Assembly (NCBI GenBank): GCA_036897625.1
Contig: JAYMTA010000621.1
Location: 1-25,971, forward strand
Direction of reading: 5' to 3'
DNA from: Pelargonium cotyledonis
Taxonomy: Eukaryota; Streptophyta; Magnoliopsida; Geraniales; Geraniaceae
Length of the DNA stretch: 25,971 nucleotides
A model generated the notes under the pieces. It was not told the origin of the DNA. It was given only the letters and a program-made list of their open reading frames with translations, and ran no database searches. Position numbers and translations under genes: made by a program. Positions 11,044 through 22,415 of this stretch are shown here, piece by piece; position 1 is the stretch's first letter; each line of letters opens with the position of its first letter.

Positions 11044-14000
11044 ATGTCGGTATGATCTTCTCGCGCTTTCTTGTAGCTTCTCTGATCATTAGAGCATATA
11101 ACACACATTGTTAGCATATCAAGTGCTTAAAAGTGACAGATTCTGGTTTTAGTACTTGCTGTAAATTCTGATTCTTGCTAGCTTTATCTAATTCTTGATT
11201 CTTCTATGGGTTTCTGAATCTTTTCGTTCTGTTCTTTAGTGCAAGGAAGATAGCACTCGAATCTCGAGTTCTGCTGAGTCCTTGTTGGTATCCATTTTGA
11301 AGATCACAGCGCCATCTGTGTCATGTTCGGAATCGGAAAAGGAGTATTTTCTTGAAACCGGATGCTACTTCTACCGAGCTTCCATTGCCATAAAGGAGTT
11401 GCAGACAGCTGAGGACATCCCAACAATTGCAATACAGGCTGTGCAGTCTCTATCCAGGAGTGTTTGTCTGGCAAAGGATCTTCTCGAGGACTGCAACAGT
11501 TGCGCAATCACAGACTCCGAAGCAAGAAACGTCGTAAAAAAGCTGGAGGAAGAGATAAAGCTCATGGGAGAAGCTCTGAGCCTGATACCACCAATGACAT
11601 ATGGAGACCAAGAGTATGCAGAATCCGCGATAAGGTCACTCTCAGAAGAAATGCAGAATGTTCGGTTTGAAGCCTGCGAAAAACCGACATCACAGTTCAA
11701 TGAGTTGAGGCAAGAACCAGAATCAGATCTCTACCCTGTCAATGTTGAAGAATCCACAGAAAGTTCCCAAATCTTTAGTACACAACACATGTTCGACTTG
11801 CCTAAAAGCATAACCAAATTGCCTCAGTTGGTTGAGTATATGGAGCCTTTGTATGACACTTTTCTCTGCCCATTAACAAACCAGATTATGGATGATCCAG
11901 TGACAGTACAAAGTGGAGTGACCTACGAAAGGAAGGCGATTACCGAATGGTTTGAGAAGTTTGAGGAATCAGAGGAAATTCACTGTCCAACCTCAGGGGG
12001 AGTTCTGTTGAGTAGAGTTTTGAGCTCCAATATGGCTCTAAAGACCACTATTGGGTCTTGGAGGGAAAGGAATGAGACTGCAAGGATCAAAGTTGCTAGG
12101 GCAGCTCTTTCTTTAGGAAGTTCAGATGTTATGGTACTCGAAGCAATTGATGATTTGCGACGAATCTGTCGGATAAAAGAGTACAACATGGTGCAAGTTC
12201 GCAATCTTGGGATGTTGCCATTACTCGTTAAGTTTGTCGAGAGCAATGACAAGAATGTTAGATATGCAGCACTGGATCTGTTGCGAGAACTAGCCGAAGC
12301 AGACAAAGATAACAAGGTTTGACTCTAAATTCCCTCAGTTTGTAACACAGATAAGCATGGCATAATTGTACCTTTTCTTGTACAGGATATGATTGCCAAG
12401 ATACTGGATGTGTCAATAGTAATCGAGATGCTGTCAAGTAGTCACCAGCAGATAAGGCATGCCTCGTTACTGTTCTTGCTCGAGTTTTCAAAATCACAAT
12501 CTTTGTGCAAAAAACTGGGGTCAGCTACTGGAGGGATTTTGATGCTGATCACAACTAAATACAATCAGTCCATTGACCCCTTTGCTTCAAAGAAGGCAGA
12601 TGAAATTTTGAGGAACCTGGAGTGCACACCAAGTAACATTATGCGAATGGCAGAGAACGGACTCTTGGAACCTCTATTACGCCATCTTACTGAAGGTAAT
12701 GTCCACAGTTTCTTAAGATTGGTTGATCTCTAGTAATCATTGTGCTGATAAAGAATTTGATCGTTAATGAACAGGCAACGAGAGCACGAAGACCGAAATG
12801 GCAGGCTACCTTGGGGAGATAGTTCTTGGAGATGATATCAGAACCTATGTAGCTGAGAGAGCTTGTCCTTCTCTTATCAAAATGGTGCACACTGGAAACA
12901 CTTTGGCCAGAAGGGAAGCATTGAGAGCTCTAGTCCAAATATCGGCATGCCACCCAAATGGCAAAATACTCATAGAATTTGGGATTGTGGAAGTTATGGT
13001 TGATGAGCTTTTCACTCGGAGAATCTACGACGAACCAATGAACTCAAAGGAAGAAGCTGCTGCAGTACTTGCAAATATACTAGAGTACTCAGGGCTTGAG
13101 CTTGAGAATCTTCAAGTGAATACTCATGGACACACATTGACATCAGACTATGTTGTGTGTAACCTCATTTGCATGCTCAAAAACTCAATGCCAGATAAAC
13201 TCAACATCAACCTTATCAGAATCCTCTTATGCTTGACAAAATTCCCCAAGTCATCTTCCACCATCGTCTCAGTTGTTCGAGAGACCGATGCAAGCTACAT
13301 TCTGCTAGAATTTATCAATAACCCTGATGAACAACTTGGAGTAGCAGCAATCAAATTACTCGTATTTCTGTCACCCTTTATGGGCCACATGATAGCCGGA
13401 AGGTTGTGCAAAATCAGAGGACAGCCTGAGAGCCTAATTCAGAGTCCAACAGGAGCAATCCAAATCACAGAGAGGCAAGCAGTTTCAGCAAGTCTGTTGG
13501 CAAAGCTTCCACACCAGAGCCTAGTCCTCAATCTAGTACTCATCAACAAAAATGCAGTGCCTACAATTCTTCAAGAAATCAATCAAATCCGAAGAAGTGG
13601 AGCAAGAACAAGCAAGTACGCGGGCACTTACTTGGAAGGCTTAGTGGGCATTCTGGTGAGGTTCACTACAACATTGTATGAATCCCAAGTGCTGTTATTG
13701 GCAAGAACCCACAATTTCACATTGATATTTACAGAACTGCTCATGCAAGCCTCGAGTGATGAAGTGCAAAGGTTATCAGCTGTTGGACTTGAGAATCTTT
13801 CCTCAGAATCAATAAACCTATCAGAACCACCACAGATAGTTAAACCCAAGCCTAAGAAGGTATTGTGTATGTTCCCATCTTTTCGTTCATCGAAGATGAG
13901 GAAGTTATTGCCAGTTTGCCCAATACACAGAGGAGCTTGCTCTTCACAAAACACATTCTGTCTGGTTGAAGCAAATGCAGTAGAGAGGTTGCTGGCTTGC

Positions 14001-14369
14001 CTAGACCATGAGAATGCTGAGGTGGTGGAAGCTGCATTGTCAGCTTTGTGCACATTGTTGGATGATAAAGTTGATGTGGACAAGAGTGTAAGCATGTTGA
14101 GTGAAGCAAATACACTAAACCATGTTCTGAATGTGGTGAAGACACATAGGCAAGAGGGTCTGTGGCAGAAGTCATTTTGGGTGATAGAGAAATTCTTGAT
14201 GAAAGAAGGCGATAAGTCGGTTTCCGATATATCACAGGACAGGTTCTTGCCTGCCACTTTGGTCAGTGCTTTCCACCGTGGGGATAAGAACACAAGCCAG
14301 ATAGCAGAGAAGATCTTAAGGCATTTGAATAAGATGCCCAGTTTTTCTACTTCTGACTGTACCATGTAA
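11044..14369 (+). CDS. U-box/armadillo-repeat E3 ubiquitin-protein ligase (PUB42/43/44-like)
   Basis: Plant U-box E3 ligase expected to recruit an E2 enzyme through the U-box and substrates through ARM repeats. Exons: 11044-11049, 11240-12316, 12386-12695, 12775-14369, giving 995 aa, near the ~1,000 aa usual for this subgroup. The N-terminal ~200 residues are helical (MSCKEDSTR start). The U-box is at about 206-280 (FLCPLTNQIMDDPVTVQSG, then CPTSGG). An ARM-like helical array fills about 290-990. A C-terminal CPIHRGACS...FCLVEANAVERLL block (~845) is typical of PUB43/44-type proteins. Exon 2 has no in-frame ATG before its middle, so the start must lie upstream. ATG 11044 and ATG 10987 both join in phase; 11044 was chosen because it makes the shorter, family-like N-terminus. 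Neighbour order suggests the PUB42 orthologue, but I do not assign the symbol. Confidence 0.9.
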
Positions 14370-15500
14370 AAGTGTGTGACTAAACAATTATGTTGATAGA
14401 CATGGTGAAGTAAATGAAAAACCTATGAATTTGAGTGCATAGTTATCATCATAGCATTCATGGACAATAAAGTCAAAACAGGTTGGGTTGCATCATTAAT
14501 CCTGAGCTCTTCAATATATCAATCTATCTTTTGTTTGCTGTTTGTAAGTTACAAACATTCCAAGTTTTTAATACTTTCAACAAAATCAAAATGACAACAT
14601 ATAATCATATCCTCAGAATCTAAGGTACTAACTATGTTTTCAGATAAAGACTAAATCTAAGTGATGCAACCAAGAAAACTTCTAAGAACTATGTTCCCAC
14701 ATAGAGACTAAAGCTGAGTGATGCAACCGATCGAGATAACTTCTACTAGAGAGACGACAAAGAAGCCATGTCAAACTTTGATCTTGTCAAACACGCGGTC
14801 TTGACAAGATGGATAAAATATCAGTTCACATTCTGGTGCCAATATTGTAAACTGTAAGGGAAAGTTTTGGCCTGCACTGGTACTTAAATTGTGAATAAAC
14901 CTCTGATCTATCTATTCATACATACATTCCTTTCAGCTTAAAGCACTAAAACCATCCTTTTGTTTCATTACATAAATTTCTTTATCTTCTTTGTCTTGAT
15001 TAGTCTCTTTTAACCATTTGCTGTTAATTTCTTGGCCCAGGTGTCTGTTTTTTTAGCATATCTGTTTTAGGCCACATGAAATAATAAGTTCTTGGATATA
15101 TCAGCTGCACAGTTTGATTGGGCTCCATGAATTTATTATGATATGATGGGACACCAAATATAACAAGTGAAACTTACTCTTCTCTTCATCAGATTTGATG
15201 AGAAACTACAGTCTAATGAGAAGCTGGAAATGCACTACTGGGTGGATTGATTCAACCATTCCATGAAACAATGAAATATTTTATTGCAAGGACTTAAAAT
15301 AACCTTGCCAAAGAGAACTTTTTTTAGATCATTGACTTTACATAACTTCACCCCCACACAGCTCAAACTCTATTATTTTAATGGAATTAGGTTCTTTTTA
15401 TGTCAAGAGTAGTTGATCCTGACAACAATCATCCATATTCTAAACCCATTTCTGGGGAAAGTATTTTAAAGTTCAGGTCATTCTCTGCTTTCACAAGAAC
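14370..15500. other. U-box gene 3'UTR and intergenic region
   Basis: AATAAA at 14466-14471, about 100 bases after the stop, is a plausible polyadenylation signal for the U-box gene. Further on is an imperfect 57-bp tandem duplication (14631-14745). From 14750 to 15500 I see only AT-rich sequence without recognisable genes or elements. The last part must hold the promoter and leader of the SAM-PRXL2 gene, but I see no clear TATA box. Confidence 0.6.
14631..14745. repeat. Imperfect tandem duplication, ~57-bp period
   Basis: Two adjacent diverged copies share, in order, ACTATGTT, AGACTAAA, AGTGATGCAACC and AACTTCTA (first copy 14631-14684, second 14688-14745). The copies differ by several substitutions and a small indel, so this is an old local duplication. 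No function is apparent. Confidence 0.7.
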
Positions 15501-17073
15501 ATGGCTTCTTTTTCGATGGATGATTTTGTTGGCGATGGAGCTCTAAAGGAATTGCTTCCAACACTTTTAGATGAAGGTTGGGAAGATGTACCAACCTTGA
15601 AGATTATGAATTCAGATGATATGGCAGCAATAAACATGACACAACAGCAGAAGGTTGGTTATCATTGTCTTTTGCTAGAATTTGTTTGTGATCAAGAAAA
15701 CACTGATAACATATATCAGTCTTTGATTGAACATCAACTCTTAATCTAAAATCAAGCATCTCACAAATAAGGGCGTTTTCATGTTTCAGGATGCATTTGA
15801 GATCAGATCATACCTCCATGACCGTGCTTTGATGCAATATGGAGATAGGGTAGAGGCCTCAAGAAAGTGTCTTCCCGAACTTCTGGACTTCAGCAGCGGT
15901 GATCTTGCTTCTCAGTTTGGTATGAAGAGAGGCCACATAGCCCGTTTCATGGACAGGACCTCGGCTTGTGCAGCTCCTTATCCCAAGCCTATCCCTGCAA
16001 GGAAAGGAAGCAAGATACAATCAAGAAATAACAGTATATACAGCACTAGTACTTCATCTTTGAATTCTAGAAAGATCGCAATGGGTGACAGATCAATTGA
16101 TCAATCCATATCTGAACTTAAGACGAAAGAAGGATATGTCTTTAAAGGAATTGTTGCTGCAGAGGGTGCTGAGCCTAGACTGTGTGGTTGCATACAACCT
16201 CCTCCTGTAGTTGACTCAGTTGCTCCATATTCTGCTATTGAAAACATATCTGTTCAGAAACTAACTCCAGAGTACAAGATTGGGATGGAAAGATTGGTGA
16301 AGACAAAGACGCCCCCAATGAAGGCGTCAGAGCTATGGCGCAACAAACCAGTTATTCTCCTATGCATCCGGCGTCCTGGGTATATTCCTATCATTTCACA
16401 TCAGTTTTGTCTCCACACGTTTATCTAAATGTTAAGAAACTATCATAGTATCCTTTAACTGAGACTAGACTGAAATGGTTACGGTTCTTATATGTTATGA
16501 ATGGAACAACAGGTGCATCATGTGCAGAGCTGAAGCACATCAGCTGTATGCCAAGAAACCCTTATTTGATGCAATGGGGGTTCAAATGATTGCGGTTCTT
16601 CACCAGCACATAGAGTCAGAGGTAAAGGACTTCTGGCCCAGATACTGGGGTGGTGTTGTAATCTATGACCAAAGAATGGATTTCTTTAAGGCTCTAGGGG
16701 GTGGAGAGCTGCTCAAGGACAAGTTCATATCAGGATTTGTTTTCAACCCTCGAGCCATTGCAAATTACAAGCGCGCAAAAGCTATGGGACTGGATCAGAA
16801 CTTTAAAGGAGAAGGTGAAATCAAGGGAGGACTTTTGATATTAGGTGCTGGAAAGAGTGGCATTGCTTACCAGTTTATTGAAAGGAACTTTGGGGATTGG
16901 GCACCTCAGGCTGAAGTCATCGAGATCTGTTCTCAGTTGCAGGTAACTCTCTACTAAGCTGCCTCCATCTCCTCTTCCATGTTAAGCTTTAGTTTAACCA
17001 ATCTTTCTCTAACCTGGCACAGAACCAACAGCAGGATCAAGAGGAGTCCATAAAATCATCAATGGACTACTGA
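15501..17073 (+). CDS. SAM-like domain plus PRXL2/AhpC-TSA-type thioredoxin-fold protein
   Basis: Exons 15501-15653, 15790-16379, 16513-16942 and 17023-17073 join in phase to give 407 aa. Residues about 5-70 form a SAM-like helical domain (DDFVGDGALKELLPTLLDEGW ending in the segment with IRSYLHDRALMQYGD). A Ser-rich linker follows. The C-terminal part, from about residue 235, resembles the peroxiredoxin-like 2 (FAM213/AAED1, AhpC-TSA_2) fold. Its motif IRRPGCIMCRAEA carries a CxxC pair (Cys249 and Cys252) at the redox-active position. By family analogy it may be a thiol reductase or redox-sensing protein, but partner and substrate are unknown. No signal or transmembrane segment is evident, so it is probably cytosolic or nuclear. 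The CxxC is split by the second intron: the Gly before the first Cys is shared between exons 2 and 3. Confidence 0.87.
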
Positions 17074-18250
17074 ATGAGGCTTGTTTATGTCTTGTTCTTG
17101 CATGTCCTCAATGTTCGTATTGAATAAGTTTCCAATCTTTGTAATTTCAGCATACATATATACCTGAGTTTTTGTAATAGTTGAGTAAGGCTTGTATTCA
17201 CATGTATTATAAGTTTGTCTGTGAGATCATCTTTTGTAGTTTGGAGTTATGTAAAAGTCAGTATACTTTAGATCAAGTAACTACTAATCAATATTCAGAA
17301 TCAAGACAGGTAGGTCATGCACAGGGGAGGTTGTTGCATCCTTTAGTTTAAGCTTATTTCCTTTTCATGCATTAGTCAACTTTACATTGTGCTATATAGA
17401 AAGTTTTCTTGTATTATCAATACCAACTAGATCTTATATTTGCCAAATCATTGAAGTAAATTATGGGATTCCAATATAACTCAACAACATAGTTGACATG
17501 TTGCTCTTTTGTCAACATCAATCCTCAATTAATAACCCTGCATGTCTAGAATCTCTACAGAACCATGCTATTCACTTTCATTACCAGATCTAAAGTTTCT
17601 GGAGCTTGTAGCTGAGCTAGGTGCACTGATTATTCACTTTCACACTAGAGAACAAGGTTTTCAAGATGACAAACTTTCTGATAGACCAAATGAATCTAAA
17701 TTTTGTTTGGCAAATAATCTTTCAAATATATATCTCAGAAAATTTGGAATGGAATCAACATACTTGTCTTCAACTATCAACACAAGCAAACTTCTAATAA
17801 ACAAAAACATCACCATCGTTTTCATTGCTATCTTCTTTTTCAGTTACATAAAACATGAAACATATTTCACACGAGGCGCTAACTTGCTTCTCTTTAACCT
17901 ATGTCATTAGATCGCAACAGTATCAATCTATACAAACTATATTTCACATTTCTCGACACATAGTATCACAGAATATGCTTCGAATTCATTCCTTTCTCCA
18001 AGCCGACTTCGGAGTGTAGCATCTCATCAACTGTTACAGCTTCAAGTTAACATGGTGATAGTATACCTAATTCTGGCTTACCGACGTCCCCTTGAGGTAG
18101 TAAGTGCAGACATATAAGAGCCTGTCAAAGTGTTCCGTGGCAGAAAACTGAAAAAATGCACGTCATTTAAGTTCAACTTTCATTTGGCCTGGTGGCGGAG
18201 ATTCTGTAAATGCAAAAGAGAAAATGGTAATTAGCTCGAGGAAACAAAAA
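17074..18250. other. Intergenic region between convergent genes
   Basis: The SAM-PRXL2 gene (plus) and the bHLH gene (minus) converge here, so both 3'UTRs lie in this ~1.2 kb. A 122-codon open frame at 17542-17910 has low-complexity composition, a hydrophobic tail and no resemblance I recognise; I do not call it a gene. No canonical AATAAA was found shortly after either stop. No transposon structure was seen. Confidence 0.6.
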
Positions 18251-21168
18251 CTAAATCATGGGAGGCAATTGTTTGAGCTCAAGAATCACACCATTTACTT
18301 CTTGGCTACTAAGTAGGCCACTGGTTCCAAAGTTCATCTGGACAACATTGTGCAGCTCATCCTCCCACATATTGGGTAGCTGCAGCCAAATGTATTGAAT
18401 CAATGCTTCGATCACAACTAAAAACTGTTGTTTAAGGCAAGTCTTATGAAGTACTATACTAATTAGTACTTGAATTCTCTTTCAAAAAAAAAAAATTTTA
18501 AATGCGATATGAACTTGTCTGAAAGTCCCGAGTGTATGACCTATTTACCGTTACCCATGTTCCATACATTAAGTAATGGGCTAATTGCGGATTATTATCC
18601 AGCTATGATGTCCCAAAACACAATAACTACACTTCTTGATTTCCATAACATTTGCACCTCATATGTTTCCATTCTGTTTGAAAATCGTCAATTTTAATGG
18701 AGAAATATATTCCCTTCCGTCATGTAATTTGCACATGGCATTGCCTAATGTTATAGCTAGGTAACAATCTGTAAATACCCCTTAACTAATTTGTGACATG
18801 TGTTGACTGGTTAACAATTGTTTCTAAATCCACACTGAACTAAGGTGGAAACCTTTGATGTTAAAAAAAAAAAGGTGGTAATATTCGATGGCACTAGTCC
18901 ACTGAAAAGTGAAGGGAGTTAAGATTCATTGAACATGCTAATATAAAGAGAGGAACACAACAGCAGGGGCTTAGGCGTACTTGTTCTAGCTAAAGATTGG
19001 AAATACCTGAGCAGGCTCTTTAAGCCCTCCAGACATGGGTGTCAACTTGGGATTAATGTTTCTCCGCAGCATATTAGAAGAACTACCAAATCCAGGAACA
19101 CCAGCTTGAATCAATCCGGAATATGATGGATGCGGTATAGGATAAGCCATGGATGTATCTGGTGTATACATTAGTGAAGATGAAGGTCCAGCCCGTGACT
19201 GAAGGATCTGTAGGTAAGCAGACAAAAGGTAGACAACTCTTGGTGGGTAAGAATTCACACATAAATATGCACATATCATTTGGATCTTATAAAATATACA
19301 TCACTCACATCTTTTGCTAGGAGCCCTTCAATGTTAAAATCCAACCGGGGATTCACTGTTGCAAGTTTCATCGACAAGAACTGCATACATATTACACATA
19401 CGGACCATCAATTCATCAAGAACACAATTATTTCTTAAATTCCATGCAAACCAATTGGGTGTCCAATAAAAACGTCTAATAAATCGAAGAATAATTATGG
19501 GCTTATGGCACAGGCCCCTGAGATACAGGAGGCAGATAACTTTAGAAGAACACAAAATCAGCATGCTAAATGAATATTACTTCTGTACCTCAACTTGTCG
19601 TTGAAGCGATTGTACATAATTGATTATTTCATCCAGCATCACTGCCTTGCCAGTGACCTGCAAACACGCGTCATTTTTTGTTATTAACTGCAATAATTAA
19701 TGTCTCTTTTTGAGTTACAAACCAGATTTAACTCAATAATAGAACCTAAGCTAATAATTCTACCAACCAACCTTACTGCAACCAGGCACAAGGTCTTGAA
19801 GATACTTCATTCTTTCACTGATCTTTTCCCTCCTTACCTGTGGCCCAAATTAATCATTTAAAATCCAAACTTCAAATCAAAATTATACAATTGAGTAAAA
19901 ATCTTTTGAGCTGACAATCATACTCTCTCAGCAAGACTATGGCTATTTGTTGCTTGGCCTCTTCTAGCTCTGATATGAATATAATCTTCTTTTGGAGAAT
20001 CTGATGCTTGAGACCCCTGTTTACCATGTTTTCCAGTAGTCCTCTTGGTAGCTGAACTTGGGTTCTGATCACCCTTCTGTTGAATTTCGGTCTTTGCAGA
20101 ATCTCCAGGTTGCTGTACGGCCTCTTTGGTTTGATCAAGCTCAGTATCCTAACATAGATAATGAGCAGTGCGGATTATAAATAAATAATCATCATAACAG
20201 ATTCAAGGGGCAAGAATACAGAAAAAAACGATTAGTACCTGTACATTTCTTTTTCTCTTCTTTAACCCAATTCCCTTAGCAGAAGGTTCCTTGCCAGAAC
20301 CATCCAACATACATGGCTCATCTTGATCACCCCCACCGCTAAACTCAGCTTCATCAGACTCATTACCGGACCCACCAGCACCTTGTTTTGCTTCATCATG
20401 AGATCTCAATAGGCTCTCACTTCTCCTCTCATTCTTGAGTGGACTTCCCTCCGCAGCCCCTTGATCAAGAGACACGGAAACAATTTTCGGAGCTTCACCG
20501 TCATTCAGCTCATTCTTTTGACCACCAGGTGGTGATTTCAACCCATTTCCTGCATAAACATCTTGCTGCTCCTGCATCACACCTCCACCCCTGGAGTATA
20601 GGGCCATAGAATCGGGAATATAAAAAGGGTTCATCATATCACTAAAACTACCACCATTGAAGCTTGAGAACCTGGCAGCACGCTCAATGAATGCCGAATC
20701 AGCCGGAAATTGAGATAGGCTCTGCGGGAGCATACCGGGTGCATTTGGCAAGAAAATGCCTCCTTTCAGCAATGAATTTGGAGGATTCCAACTCATATCA
20801 AGAGTTCTATCGATGAGATTTCTCAAAGAAGCAGGACCACCTTTTCTAATACCAAGTATGCTCGAGGGGCTTGCATTATTCTGCAAGTTAATATCACTAA
20901 AACCCGTAATATGTGAATTGGTGGAGTGGTCCCAAAGGGTTGGGCTATAGGAGTCCACCATTGAAGCAGTGGAACAGGGAGAAGAACCCATTAGATCTCC
21001 TTTACAAACTGCCACTGGATTGCTCAAGGGAACCATACCCATGGATGCATTTGAGACATTGGCCGCACTAAATCGCCAGTCTGATGACATGCTACTAGGT
21101 GAATGATAGTTCATAGGGTCCTCATTCCTCTTTTCCAACTCAAACTTTTCCTTATCACCCATATCCAT
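18251..21168 (-). CDS. BHLH49: bHLH transcription factor 49 (CIB-like group), 7 coding exons
   Basis: Nuclear DNA-binding regulator. Coding exons on the minus strand: 21168-20239, 20148-19924, 19837-19772, 19657-19589, 19380-19309, 19207-19007, 18379-18251. Every junction is in phase zero and the product is 563 aa. The N-terminus ([15 protein letters not shown]) and the conserved block [13 protein letters not shown]...[14 protein letters not shown] match plant bHLH49 proteins. A basic stretch LKKRKRN near residue 303 may act as a nuclear localisation signal. The bHLH domain spans about 375-430: [18 protein letters not shown] carries His380, Glu384 and Arg388, the H-E-R triad of E-box/G-box binders, followed by helix 2 ([23 protein letters not shown]). 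The basic region is split between exons 2 and 3. The protein is somewhat longer than the 486 aa I recall for Arabidopsis. Relatives of this group interact with cryptochrome or act in flowering and growth control; the specific role here is inferred only. Confidence 0.95.
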
Positions 21169-22097
21169 CTCCCCTTGACAAGATCAACACAAATAGCCAA
21201 ACAGCAGAATGAATTTGACTCCTGAACTTCCCAAAATCTATTGAAACTAACTAACCACTCCCAAAAACAAACCCTAATTGCTCAGTAAGATAGAGAAAAT
21301 AGCAAGAACCTAGAAATTGGGGGAAAACAGATGTTACAGAACAAAGGAAGACAAGAACATAAAGTACTGATTAGCTTTACATATAAGATTCAGTTCAACC
21401 AAAACCCACAAAACCTTGAAACTAATTGTGGCATGAAGGAAATTTCTCACATCAGCTCTATGCAACAACAATAGCATACAAAAGAAGCAAACAAGAAAAT
21501 AGAAAATACCCACTTCAATTAGTGAGCAGGGGAGCCCCCAGAGCACAAAAGATCATACGTACAAGTTCACAAGTGACCATTTCCAAAGCACAGCCACTGA
21601 AGTTGAGGTAAAGCATCAAAAAGAGGCCCTCCAAAACAAAAGATAAAACAACAGTGTTCAACTCTAGGAAGAAGAAAAGAAAAGGGCCTCTCCTGCAGAG
21701 TTCAGAGGCAATCAATTAAGCAAAGAACATTGATTTCAGCATAATAAAAAAATAAAACCATTCAAAACCCTAGTCAGAGACCCAGCTCTGAAACACAGAG
21801 AAAACAAAACTAAAAGTGGCAAGAGAAAGATACCCATTTCAGATTCTGTGCTCCTTTTGCCCCTCAACCCCCCATTCAAGCTTTTCCAAAAAAACCAAAA
21901 AAAAAAAAAAAAAAAACTTTTCATTGATTTTGGGGCTTTTGTTCAAAACAACAGGTCCTTCCTCAGCTTGGTGTTGCTGTTTCTGTAGCTACAGCTGAAT
22001 AGGGAGTGCCATAGACACAAGAAGATGAATTGGAAATGTGGGTAGAGAGAGAAAGTGAGAAAAAGCTGGGTAATTTGGAGATGGGAGTGAAAGAAGA
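21169..22097 (-). other. bHLH49 5' untranslated leader with probable intron and uORFs
   Basis: Between the TATA box and the start codon lie about 930 bases. A likely leader intron runs on the minus strand from a GTATCTTT donor near 21831 to a TTTCTAG|G acceptor at 21310, which would leave a leader of about 400 bases. The first leader exon contains a 7-codon uORF (MALPIQL, 22012-21989) and a second upstream ATG at 21924 followed by Ts that encode a Phe run. A long T tract (As on the plus strand, about 21898-21917) lies in this exon. Upstream ATGs in this position could restrain translation; no transcript evidence is available. Confidence 0.5.
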
Positions 22098-22122
22098 AGA
22101 AGGGGAATTGCAAAGGTGCTGC

Positions 22123-22129
22123 ATTTATA
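22123..22129 (-). promoter_or_regulatory. TATA box of bHLH49
   Basis: TATAAAT on the minus strand, in the context GGGTATAAATGCAGC, precedes a pyrimidine-rich stretch where transcription could begin near 22095. It lies upstream of the probable first leader exon, and no better TATA element is visible nearby. Confidence 0.55.
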
Positions 22130-22149
22130 CCCACGCTTGCATAAAAAAG

Positions 22150-22379
22150 AGAGCTCTTGATGATTAACCACCGCCACTGCTACTGTAAAATATTATAAAC
22201 ACCAGTCCCCAACCTTTCTTCACCACCTGTAATTTTTTTCCTAATTTTCATTTTACACTTTAATTTACTCTTCTTTGAATCTTTAAATTAGATTTTATAC
22301 TTGTGAAATCTTGTTTAATTTACTCAATAATTGTGATCAGAATTCACAACAGCCAAGCAACTTGACCAAATCATTATAA

Positions 22380-22415
<36 letters not shown>

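Noticed and set aside
13628..14365. 245-codon open frame antisense to the U-box gene
   Set aside because: Shadow of the ARM-repeat coding exon; the sense frame has clear family similarity and the antisense one does not.
17542..17910. 122-codon open frame on the plus strand between the convergent genes
   Set aside because: AT-rich composition, no recognised domain, no promoter or splice context; its length is explained by chance in 3' flanking DNA.
18440..18480. Short perfect inverted repeat AAGTACTA / TAGTACTT in the last bHLH49 intron
   Set aside because: Eight-base arms in AT-rich intron sequence are expected by chance and nothing else marks the site.
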